NCBI GenBank assembly: GCA_033065855.1
Contig: JAVXUO010000147.1
Span: 62,001 to 126,000 of the forward strand
DNA: 64,000 nucleotides
Direction of reading: 5' to 3'
Source: Escallonia rubra
Taxonomy: Eukaryota > Streptophyta > Magnoliopsida > Escalloniales > Escalloniaceae
The translations under genes were made by a program, and so were the position numbers. Of the stretch, positions 45,300 to 55,344 are shown one piece after another; the stretch's first letter is position 1; the number at the start of each line of letters is the position of its first letter. The notes beneath the pieces were generated by a model that was given only the letters and a program-made list of their open reading frames with translations, was not told the origin of the DNA and did no database searches.

Positions 45300-45415
45300 C
45301 CTAAAGATATACACATCTTATCCAAAATATCATCATAGTGCATATCGGTTCTTCTAAGTCCAACAAAAGCATTGATGTATGTCTTCCCAACATATGAACC
45401 TAAAAATAAAAAATC
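45300..45415 (-). other. Exon-like open segment, unidentified
   Basis: The minus strand reads GSYVGKTYINAFVGLRRTD then MHYDDILDKMCISLGL after a polypyrimidine tract and an AG. The length and splice context look like a real exon. I do not recognise the protein. It may be a transposon gene exon or another captured fragment. Confidence 0.35.
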
Positions 45416-45947
45416 AAGAAAGAAGGTTATAAATATAATTGGTATAGCATAAGTCGAATTAAACCGAAAAACTAGTAAACAAACAGAATGCATTAAGAAA
45501 GACAAAGACTCATATACGTACCTCACTTCATTCTTGCATCTTATTTTGCAAATTTTTCTAAGTGATGAACTTCATCTTTGCTTTTTTATGTTCAGAAACC
45601 TGAACAATTAGATCATATGTAATTATTAGTTACACAAAAGAAAAGATAACCAAATGAAAAACAGTCATGCACTCAAGCAAACATTTATACAAAAATCTCA
45701 ACTAAATCTGATCATTCCTCTGTGTAATGCTACTCTTAGGTGGCTAAACATGAAACAAAACCAAATGCACGAATAGAAAAAATGATCTTATATAACCAAG
45801 TTTAAAAATGTGCCATGATGTTAAATAAAATAATGCTGCTTTCAATGAGGATCCATGTAAAAAGATCATGGCAGAAAACCAAACCACACCAATGATATGA
45901 CACCATAGACTTGGTACAATTCTCGCATGGAAAGAGTAAGCCAGTAC

Positions 45948-46072
45948 CTGATTACCAAGTGTTGTATACACATCACAGGAGTCAAGCCCAGTATAACCAC
46001 TTCCCACAATAGCTACCCAATCAGGAACAACCTCCAACTTTAGAGCATGATCACTAGTTATTACAGTCTTTC
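45948..46072 (-). pseudogene. Captured exon of a plastid-type dihydrolipoyl dehydrogenase
   Basis: A 125-nt segment bounded by TTTCAG and GTACTG reads KTVITSDHALKLEVVPDW, VAIVGSGYTGLDSCDVY and TTLGNQ. This is the NAD-binding Rossmann segment (GxGxxG) of lipoamide dehydrogenase, in the version of the plastid pyruvate dehydrogenase E3. Changes such as GLDSC for the usual GLEFS suggest decay. Exons on either side were not found, so a small DNA segment was captured with intron edges. Confidence 0.8.
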
Positions 46073-46080
46073 CTGAAATG

Positions 46081-46101
46081 GTGAGAGAGAGAGAGAGAGA
46101 G
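46081..46101. repeat. GA microsatellite
   Basis: About 20 bp of GA next to the lipoamide dehydrogenase exon acceptor. Confidence 0.85.
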
Positions 46102-47209
46102 CAACTTTTCTTAAAATTGCTTTTTTAGAAACCTGAACAATGAAATCATATGCCATCATTAGCTACACAAAAGAAAAGACACACAACGGCCATATACTCG
46201 AGTAAATTTCATTCCCCGATTTTTCGTTTGTTTCTCTTTCATTTACATGTTTAGACACAATGTATCCTATCCATATATTTGTTCTTAACCTTTGTATCCA
46301 GGTTACGTATCATCACATCCCCATAAAAGCATCCTCAATGTCTTCTTGTACCGCTCCTGCGCTTCACAAGTTTGGACCACTTATCATGTGTCTCGAGTAG
46401 GCTTGGAGATAGGTCATTTTACCATGCATAGTGAAGAGACCATGAAGATCAATCTTAACTTCATAAGAAAAGACAACACTTACAACCTTAGTCCCAAATG
46501 CAAAAATCATGGCATAAAAACTAAAGTAAAAGGAATCTCTCTCAATTAAACTAACTATTGATGTGCATATAACCGGGATTTCAAGATTTGCCCAAAATTC
46601 TTTTCTAATCATTCATGTAGAAGAAGAAAACCAAGGATGTGTGTGGCAGAACTTGCATCTCTAAAGTGTACTTCTCTGAAGGGGTGGCTTATATGATATT
46701 AACATTCTCTGTGAATGGAAAATCCAGAGATTGGCATATTCTATTGTTAGATAATTAAAGGAATCTACTATGGAAAGCAAACTTATATATTTGGGAGTTG
46801 AAGGTTTCCAGGTTATCAAAAACTGGAAGAACTGCAATCTGATACGTTATGAGATACAAGATATCTGCTTACTCCAACAGTTTAGTGTCAAACTCACATC
46901 TATATTTAAGTTCTCGTTAATAACTGTTTACGCATCCAAAAAAAAATGCGAAAGCTTCAAAGGCAGAAAATACTTTCCTAGGGAGCATTAAAGATTAAGC
47001 CACATTACAACTACTTTTCATAAAAATCTATTTTGCCTGTGCTAAGCAGAGAGAGGTAGAGTGGTTTCTTGAAGGCAACATGTTAGGCATACCAGAAAAT
47101 GAAAAAGAATAAGACTACATACTTTGCTTAACTTTTCGAGAAGAGGTTTACTTCTTGCATAAAGTACATACAGAAAAACTGAATTATGAAAGGTTGTCCA
47201 ACCTATTAT

Positions 47210-47343
47210 ATAAGGATGACATTATGGTCTCAGGCTGTGCGAATCTTCTGCCCTTTCATTTTATTTCTATCTATCATAAGGATGACGCCATGGTCTCAGG
47301 CTGTGGAAGTTTCTGCCTTTTCGTTTTATTTCTATCTATCATA
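47210..47343. repeat. Tandem duplication of about 67 bp
   Basis: AAGGATGAC...ATGGTCTCAGGCTGTG through TTATTTCTATCTATCAT occurs twice in succession with a few substitutions. Confidence 0.85.
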
Positions 47344-47459
47344 AAACATAAGAGGATCCATCATAAAGTAGTGACATTGACAATAAAACATAGGAGCATT
47401 GGATGCGAGTAAACTTCTAGCTACAAACACCCAAGGAAAAAGAGAACAAACGTAAACTT

Positions 47460-47560
47460 ACGATAAACTATTATGGTATCAGATGGTCTCATCCCTAGCT
47501 TTCCTAGAGTAGGCTTTGCATTCATCTGAAGATCTGCAATTAGATTTCTGAGAGGTTATT
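47460..47560 (-). other. Exon-like open segment, unidentified
   Basis: The minus strand reads LIADLQMNAKPTLGKLGMRP then SDTIIVYR, followed by GTAAGT. It has the look of a captured exon with a donor site. The parent gene is not recognised. Confidence 0.3.
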
Positions 47561-48587
47561 TGGGGACCAAAATAATTAGCTTTGCAAAATATAGACAATG
47601 ATCCATTAAGAATCCATGAATTCTACAACATTTATGACAAGGAGACAGGGTGAATGCAACCTAAATTACATAAAAGAAGCCTTTAAGAACTCGTCAACAC
47701 CTTTGACGACAATCTGTCACACCCAAACAGCTGTGCTATTTGATGTGGATAATGGTTTTTTTGCTATCTTGTTTCATCTTTGGCAGGTTCAATTCACAAC
47801 AAAAATGAAAATGGGTATACTTTCCCTGTCAGTTGCCACTGTTTGCAGTCTTCATTAGATATTAAAGGCCTTCCAAGCCGCGATGCAAGTGCAACACAAT
47901 TGACATGAAAAATTAGACCAAAAAGCTAGTAACTATGGATATTCAATAACATATAATGCCATGTTAAGACTGAAGAAATTCTAGATTGATAGTACAATTA
48001 CATAAAAATGAAACATGTAATTGAATAAATATGCTAATAGTAAGAAGGTTTTGTGACTTCCCATTGCATTGCATCACAAAAAAATGTAATTACTACTTTC
48101 AGTGTTGCAACATGCAACCCTTTGTCCCAAACATTAACTCAGAAACTTGGTCGACATATTATTCCCAATGAAGAAGTATAAAAAATGCTAATATTGGAGA
48201 TGAAAATTGCTAACATGAAATGCTCTTTCTCAATGGTTCGTCAACTACCCATAAACAATGATACACAACCAATTAAATTGCACAGAAAAAAGGCCATCGA
48301 ACATTGAATTGGCTTATTTCTTTTAAAATAGTGACCTCCAAGTACAAAAAGGATGGAGGTAAAGGAACTAATCGTGCTCATATAGTTATGTAAGGGAAAG
48401 CTTTACAAACTATCCACTAGAATGCCAATCTTTCCAGAATTGAAGTCCATACATGTTAAATTTTTAATTCAACAAACATTAGATTGGGATAATTAGGGTT
48501 CACGAGATGGGGAGAGAGAGAGAGAGAGACATGTACCTGTAACTGAATGTTTCAGAGAAGAGAGACATAGAGGAAAGTTGATTGGTT

Positions 48588-48727
48588 GGTCTTCCATGGC
48601 CGATCGTTTGTGTGCGAGAGGATAAAGAGAGGGAGGCTGTTTTGGCATGCTAATCTTGGTCTTCCATGGCTGATTGTTAGTGTGCGAGAGGATAGAGAGA
48701 GGGAGGCTGGTTTGGTGTGCTAATCTT
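48588..48727. repeat. Tandem duplication of 70 bp
   Basis: GGTCTTCCATGG through TGCTAATCTT is present twice at a 70-bp offset, differing at about seven positions. Confidence 0.85.
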
Positions 48728-50125
48728 TTGAGTTTTGAAAAGAAGAGAAAACTCGGGGAAAAATGTGAAATTATGGGCGCGAGGCTGAAATTCTCATTTC
48801 CCGCTAAAATGTTTTTTTAGGGCCGACGTTTATTAACATACATACTCCACATGTGCAATAGACACGCTGTCATTTAGTGTTAAATTAACGGCACTTTATT
48901 TTAAATGTCGCTATTACGCGACTTGTTCATAAGTGTCACTCCATAAGTGTCGTTACAGGGTAAGGTGACGCTAATCAAGTGACACGTAAACAAAACGTCA
49001 GAAAATTTGTGACACATTTTATTGTGTCGTAAATGATGCGACGTTACCGTAAAAGTGTCACAGATTAGAGCCGATATACAACACTTTTTAAAGTGTCGGC
49101 AAAAAAGCGTCGCCTAAACCCTTTTTTTTTTGTAGTGAGGGGGTCATTCTCTACTTTCCCCATATATTTTTACATGGACCACTATCCAACGTTCAAGGTG
49201 TATGGTGATGGAAATTTAGGAGAGAAAAGAAGGACAATGATTACATCTTTGCCAAAGAAAACAAACAAAACTACTGCTTTAATGTATTCAAACCCATGGA
49301 AACTGAATGTGTCTTTGGCTTAAGGACTTTGATCTGCTAAAGGAGACAATTGGATTGTAATGAAAAGGGATTCAGAAGTAAAAACAAAGAGAAATAAGGT
49401 ACCCAACATGAAGGAGTTTAACTGTAATGAGTACAAAAAATCTGATATAAAGCAATTGAATGTTGGCTCTAGTGCGGCTGATGTCGTGATGCATTAATGC
49501 AGAGTATTCAGATAAAGGTACAAGTCGACAGGTTCCAAAAATCAAAATCAAGAAATTAACCATTCCAACAACGAGTGTCATATGAACCAGAGAGCAAAAA
49601 GGGTGGTCGAAGTCTAAATCAGATGAGTCAAAAAGCGAATCAAATTCAAAGAAATAACCCTTGCTAACGTAGAACCATTGGTCTAATGCTGATTTGGGTT
49701 TCAAAAATAATAAACCCTTACCTTCAATTGCGCAATTTAATCTAAAGTCTTGATCTTCTCAATCGAATTGCATCAAAAGCCCTAAAAATTAACATACCCA
49801 CGGTTCTAATTAGGTTCGAACAACAACGAAATTCGTAGAGTTCCTACTAAGACCTCAATTAAAAAATCGAATTAAGCTCTTACCTCGAGCAATTAGCAAA
49901 ATCTAAAGAAGTCTCTTCCTAGAGATTCTTTAGAATCTAATCTGAAGTTTCTTGTGTTGCTATAAAATATTATTGTACGTAACTATTAGACATCTAAAAC
50001 ATATATATTTATATTGCTTAAATAAATAGAATCTCAAAATACCCATTACGTCCCCAAAACTCTGTCACTTTTTTTTTCTTTTCTCTTTTTTTTAAATAAG
50101 AAATTAAATATGCAGGGTCTAACAT

Positions 50126-50165
50126 CCTCCCTTTTAAATAAAAATTCCGTCCTGGGAATTAAAAT
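50126..50165 (-). promoter_or_regulatory. Polypurine tract next to the gypsy 3' LTR
   Basis: On the minus strand: AATTCCCAGGACGGAATTTT then ATTTAAAAGGGAGGATG, followed at once by TGTTAGACCC. This order is characteristic of the region before the 3' LTR in plant chromovirus-type gypsy elements, where the purine run primes plus-strand DNA. Confidence 0.7.
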
Positions 50166-52260
50166 GTATTTGTGGCGTCAAAAAGGTGTGGATAAGTAGT
50201 CCCATAGAACACTCAGCACATAGTTATCGACTGTCTAATACCTAACCTTCGTGCCAAAGAGCCTAATCATAAAGAAAATAACAGGATTGAATCAAGAGCA
50301 CCTTCGTAAGCCCGCCATCCCAATCACAAAATGGGATTACGATAACTGGCTACGATCTCAAACTACAATCACAATAGTATCCAAATATAAGTCAAATGCC
50401 CCTTGAAGTAAATTAAATTTAATTGTATCGTGTAGACTTACAAAGGCACAACCGTCTTCCGTATGTATGCTTACGCTGTGGCACATTCACAATAGCTTAT
50501 AGTCGAAATAGGTACCAACTTGATCATAGGCGAGGTGATAACTAGGTACCAAAAGATCCTCCTTTAGTCAAAAAAATCTCTTGCAACTACAAACTTCTTG
50601 TATTAGAAATAGGTTCCATCTTGAATTTGTTTTTTTTTTTATGGCAGGTTATTTCCTTATCACTTAAAACTCTACCAAACACTACTGAAGCACCAAATCC
50701 AAAACTTTATGTAATTCTTTATACCAACCGAACTCGAATCGATAGTCTCTATCGAAGACTAAAATGTGAAACTGGATTGATAACACCTATTGTTAGATGT
50801 ATTAGGTTACAAGAAACTTTACCGTTCAATAATTTCTGACAACTCTTACATCATTAGGAGGGGCAAAGAAACTATAACCTTTTTTTTATTAGCCCCACCA
50901 TGGATCCGGCCACTTATATTAACCCTTAGAAATAGATTCGTCTGATAGCTCTATGTTACCATGCCAGAAAAGATCACCATCCTATAAAGCCAGATCAAAT
51001 TCAAAAACTAGAATGATTATAAGTATTAATGGGCGGACAATAATTACCATAGAAGATCAAACTTGTTGTTGTATCTATGACTATCGTCTACCTCAAAACC
51101 AAGTCGTTTCCGTTCTTTGTTTCAGCAACAAAGAAAATTACTACTCCTAAATGAGATACTCCATAATTCCTAAATAAGTTCAACAAATCGCTATGCTGAT
51201 ATGCTTCATCTCCAATTATTCCTTTACCATATCTAACCAGCAATAGTGGAACACTGTAAAAAAATTATTTCCACAATCTAAGGTCCCACAACTAAAAAGT
51301 CATCGGAGTGACGCAATCGGAATATCACAGGTCCTTGAACTCTAAAACACATCTTCTAGAGAAACAAAACTTCTTACAATACGCTAGAAAACCGTATGTC
51401 AAGTCGAATCACTGAAAAAAAGGATGACTGGGCTCGAAAATATTAGTTACCTCAACACTTCCACATCAGAAAGCCGATAGAACTTTACTGTAGTACATTA
51501 CACATCAGCGACATCACAATAATGTTGTACAAAATATCTTACACAAGCTACAAGAATGATCCAACTCATATTCATTAGATAAGATGAGCTCAAGGTGCCA
51601 ACTATGCCCAGTTTGATAGTAAAAAAATAAAATAACTAATACTATTAAAATGGGAGTAACACCACAGGCTATAAACTACTCACTAAAAAGTTTAGAATAG
51701 AATAATTCCTTTTACAAATTATCCTTTTACACAATGCATCTACAGCCAGAAGTCAAGATCTAAAATCCATACATTAATTGGTCGAGTTACCATAAGAGCA
51801 AGATTCACAACCTCAACCACTGACCCCATACGTAGGCACCAACACACTTAAGAGAGTAATAAAGTTACCGTCCCCAAAACAGATTAAAGCTTTTTAAAAC
51901 TCGAAGTGGACATTCGCACAATATATGGCCTATAGTATAGCTACTCCTATCTACAAACCAAGACCTCATAAATAAAATAATCGAGGTACCCATGGACTGT
52001 AGAAGATATTTCCTATCTATGAACCATAATTTACTTAGCATGCTTTAGTGGATACAAAACTATAACATCAGAGCGTTGAGCAAACTTTCTAATAACATAG
52101 TTCAACTTTGAAACCAATAAAACTATAACAAGTAATCGCAACAAACTTTGAAAGACTATGACGAACACTTAAATAGCTTAACCACCAAACCTCAAACACA
52201 AAATCTCAAATAAGCAAGCTAACCAATCTCAACACAAGTATAAGGCAATAATGTAAAGAG
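50166..52260. other. Decayed sequence, no gene recognised
   Basis: About 2.1 kb. It should be the internal 3' part of the gypsy element whose LTR ends at 50125, but no pol motif was found in any frame. AT-rich and full of stops. Confidence 0.4.
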
Positions 52261-52269
52261 AGAAAGGTT

Positions 52270-53394
52270 TATAAATACTTAACGCTTGAGGTTTAGATGG
52301 TTCGAATCGAATTACCCTCAAGCCTACGTCCACCGCTTCAAGGAAGTCCTTTGAAAGGCCCTAGAATCCACTAAAATGATCTTCCTTACGGGTCAAGATC
52401 AAACCTCTTACAATCCTTTGAAGCTATGCCCACATCAAGAACAAGCTTTGACAATCCTAAAGCTCCAAAGCTTGACAACCCCAAGCTTTGATACAAGAAA
52501 CTTTAGATGAAGTATTGTGTACAAAGATTCACTCTCAAGAAGTACATGAGTACAAATTTAAGCTTTAGAATAAGAGATATGATTGTATGATGACTTGTGA
52601 AAGCGTATATCTCAAATGTAAGCTCACAATAAATGCTTTCTTGAATTGGATGAGAAAACAATGAAAACCAGGAGAGACTGAATAATATCTTTGAACTTTG
52701 AGTATATACAAGATAAGAGGGCTTTGAATGCAACTGATGAATCAAAACTATGCCCAAAATGAGTTTATATAGATGTGGGAGTTAATATGACCGTTTGGAA
52801 ATGGGTAGGGCATAAAATGCACCAACTAGTAAACGCAGTCGACTATATTGCACGATTGCAGTCGACTGTATTCCCAAAGTAGTTGCTGGAAATCCAAAAT
52901 TTCTAATTGCAGTCGACTATATTTCGATGCATTTGACTGTAATAGGCTACTGAAAGTCACTGCAGTCGACTGTATTGGAACGCAGTCGACTGTAACAACT
53001 CACTGCCCAACTTGCAGTCGACTGCATTCCAATGCAGTCGAATGTATTCCAGAAGAAAGCAATTTTCCCTATTTTCAAAGCATGAAAAAGTTTATGCATG
53101 CGAGGGAAACCTATGGGCAATTTCTTGGTTACAGTCATCGATATGATCAACTCTCTATGTCTAGTTACAACGATAGGAATAAAAGCATTATAAAATTCAA
53201 TCGAAGTATTCCATCTTTGAAGCGTTCCATTGAGTACCTTTGATCGATTTGCACGTCTAATTGTCTGTTTGCATGAATATGAGATTGTACCTATTGCTTC
53301 ATGAACTCAATGCATGTTAGACAACAAAATCATCAAATGTTAGTTATCATGAAAATCAAATATAATCCTAGGTTAAATAACTGTAGGGTTAACA
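52270..53394 (-). repeat. Copia (SIRE/Maximus-like) 3' LTR, minus strand
   Basis: The minus-sense start is TGTTAACCCTACAG at 53394, directly after a polypurine tract at 53395-53412. The left boundary is not defined; 52270 is an estimate from an LTR length of about 1.1 kb. It contains the cluster of GCAGTCGACTG words at 52837-53050 and a run of plus-strand CTTTGA-type words near 52430-52500. Confidence 0.55.
52837..53050. repeat. Cluster of eight GCAGTCGACTGTA-type words
   Basis: Copies at about 52838, 52858, 52907, 52929 (degenerate), 52962, 52981, 53013 and 53033. The core CAGTCGACTG is a perfect palindrome. Spacing is irregular (15-50 bp). Confidence 0.9.
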
Positions 53395-53415
53395 ATCTCT
53401 CACTTTTTTATGACG
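53395..53415 (-). promoter_or_regulatory. Polypurine tract of the SIRE-like element
   Basis: The minus strand reads GTTTGTCGTCATAAAAAAGT then GAGAGATTG directly before the LTR start TG. Plant SIRE-type copia elements have the same GTTTGTCATCATCAAAAAGG and GGGAGATTG arrangement. Confidence 0.75.
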
Positions 53416-53939
53416 ACAAACATTGATTCAAATAATCTGAGATGTATAAGATAATATACGCCATGTAGCATGACAATCTCAATTTCGATCATTATAAACC
53501 ATAAGGGGTCATAAGAATAATCATGACGATAAGCTTCCCCTATCTTAAGCAATATAGGCTCCCCCATCTCAAGTAATATGTGCTCATATCAAATCCACAC
53601 AAGTATGAATCAACAATTTTCTTCCCCTTTTGACATCATTAAAAAGATCAAGGGTTGTATGTGTGTATGAAAGTGATCAACATATGTATCCATCCACGGA
53701 TAATCAATATAGCGAACATGGTCAGTCAAACAATAAAGTGAAAGTACTTGAATAACCATCAGGAGGTGCACCAAGCACATGTAACAAAAAAGAGCACATA
53801 AAACGGAAGCATAGTATGAATCAGACGTGCAACAAAAAAGTTCTAATTTAAAATGGAAACCAAATTTCTACAAGGCTACGAGTATCATCCATAATAAGTT
53901 TTAAGTACATAATATAGTAAAAAATCATGAGCATAAAAT

Positions 53940-55154
53940 ACTAACTATGTGCCTAGCTCTAGGACCCGACGGTGGAGGTGGTGGGTGAAATAAGTCCTCC
54001 TCGGGAGACTGAATACCCCAATGGTCCTCCATGCGAGAAAGGCGACGACTGAGCTAACTATGAGCGAGATCCATCCGACTGAAAATCGGCACGCGTCTGC
54101 TGCTGCATCCTATCTAAGCATGTAAGGATTGCCTCATATCCGATAGCAGGAGAACTAGAAGAAGTGCCCGCCTCGTAAATACTCGGCATAACCAATGGAG
54201 GTGGATCACGATCATCCCCGTCACCGGCATCTCCATGAGCATCTTCATCATCCTCATCCTCATCCTCCATAGCACCGTCCATGTCAGGCTCATGCAAGAA
54301 TCGGCTACGTCCATCTAAGAGGCCCTTCCTACAAAGTCTAGAACATTATGCCAAGTCACCTCAATGTACTCACCGTGAAGAGGTATGTCAAGGGCAGCAA
54401 AAATACGAGTGAGTAAGAGGCTATAAGGTATAGCTAAAGTAGGATGTGAGACCCTTCTAATCATGTTCAACATAATGAGATGAGGGAGGTTAATCGGTGT
54501 ACCAAAGCAAAAAAATGCCAAGAGCTGGACATCTAAATAAGAGACTAACAAAAGACTGTCGGCTCGAGGAATGACATTATGGGCTATGACGTGATGGAAA
54601 AGTTGAGAAAGATGAGGTAAGTCACGAAGGTTGGTCTTGCTTGCAGCCATAAAATGACGTCGATGAAGAGTGTGCTAAAGCTGCTCCTCGATAGAACAAG
54701 GTCGGTCAAACCAATGTGATTGACCGGCTACAGGGATCATCTCAAGGGTGAATGAGAAGCAAGTATTAGGGAGGTCCAACATAGTGGCTAGACGTGACTG
54801 GGAAATAGTGACACGACGCCCATGGATGAAAGATGTGACTGAACAAGACTCACTAGATATACTCCAACTCAAATTTGCATAGAATAAACCTATGAAATCA
54901 GGATAGTATAGAACAATGTCTCTATCGGTAAAATGGTCTAAATGACAATCCTAAAGATGTCTAAGCACCCCTATGTTAAAAACAAATGGAATATCTAACT
55001 GCAAACCTGGAACTAAGGGGGAAGCAAGCTGTGTCGAAAAATGGTCTAGGGCTTCTCCGGTGCGTTAGCAGTCGCGATCAAATTCTACGGCGATAGGCTC
55101 CGGCTCGGGTGCGGCGCTAGAAGTACTAGCACGTGCACATTTTTCTCGTTCCAT
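53940..55154 (-). pseudogene. Env-like / putative plant transposon protein ORF of a SIRE-like element
   Basis: Starts MEREKCARASTSSAAPEPEP at 55154. The conserved core reads DIVLYYPDFIGLFYANLS, VTSFIHGRRVTISQSRLATM and LDLPNTCFSFTLEMIP, then LFHHVIAHNVIPRADS, LPHLIMLNMIRR and LAIPYSLLLTRIFAALDIP. This is the domain found in env-like ORFs between pol and the 3' LTR of SIRE/Maximus copia elements (also called putative plant transposon protein). An acidic linker (EDEDEDDEDAHGDAGDGDD) and a tail follow after a frameshift near 54310. Stops at about 55067, 54945 and 54674 break it. Orientation and order with the polypurine tract at 53395 fit. Function is unknown for the family; no infectivity is implied. 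Confidence 0.65.
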
Positions 55155-55159
55155 TCTTG

Positions 55160-55340
55160 AAACAATCTAACAAATTTGGAAAGAGAAATAAGATGAGTAA
55201 GATGTATATGAATGCAAAGTATAACGCCCCAAAATTTTGGAGCTCTGTCGCCCTGAACTTTTGAGTCGTTAACCTACCGGATCACATCAAACCTGTCAGA
55301 TCATGTTGACTAACACATACTTCAAAACATTTAATCCGAT
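55160..55340. other. Junction between the SIRE-like and Tat-like elements
   Basis: TATAACGCCCCAAAATTTTG at 55219 resembles a gypsy LTR start, but no matching end was found. No gene. Confidence 0.3.
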
Positions 55341-55344
55341 ATCA

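Larger units (their letters stand above)
44627..49137. mobile_element. CACTA element, 4.5 kb, nested in the Pack-MULE terminal repeat
   Basis: Termini CACTACAAAAAAAAGGGGTT at 44627 and its inverted match ending TTTGTAGTG at 49137; identity extends through GGGTTTAGGCGAC, about 28 bp. Target duplication AGG at 44624-44626 and 49138-49140. Subterminal regions (44640-45010 and 48830-49110) are strings of AGTGTCGC/GCGACACTT. No transposase is recognised inside. Captured or unassigned exon-like pieces lie at 45300-45415, 45948-46072 and 47460-47560 on the minus strand. Confidence 0.93.
42883..49161 (-). mobile_element. Pack-MULE (Mutator-like element carrying gene fragments), split by a CACTA
   Basis: Long terminal inverted repeats: left 42883-42995 and right 44535-44626 plus 49138-49161, alike over about 110 bp (GAGAATGACCCCCTCTACTT, then GATTTGC, CTCCACTTCAAACTTAAGC, AGTTTAAGAAAATGGGCAC). 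Flanking 9-mers ACATATTTT (42874-42882) and ATATATTTT (49162-49170) match in eight of nine positions, as expected for a Mutator target duplication. Without the nested CACTA the element is about 1.77 kb. Its whole interior consists of host gene fragments: a CDKB1-like piece and a PPR piece, both on the minus strand. No MURA transposase is present. Confidence 0.88.
41872..50125 (-). mobile_element. Gypsy (Tekay/Del-like) LTR, split by a nested Pack-MULE
   Basis: Left end TGTAACACCTC at 41872; right end GGGTCTAACA at 50125, an inverted pair of TG...CA type. Directly right of it, read on the minus strand, is CCCAGGACGGAATTTTT and AAAAGGGAGGATG, the sequence that in chromovirus gypsy elements precedes the 3' LTR. 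So this is a 3' LTR read on the minus strand. Removing the element at 42883-49161 and its 9-bp duplication leaves an LTR of about 1.97 kb. The coding region expected at 50160 and beyond is too decayed to recognise. Confidence 0.7.
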
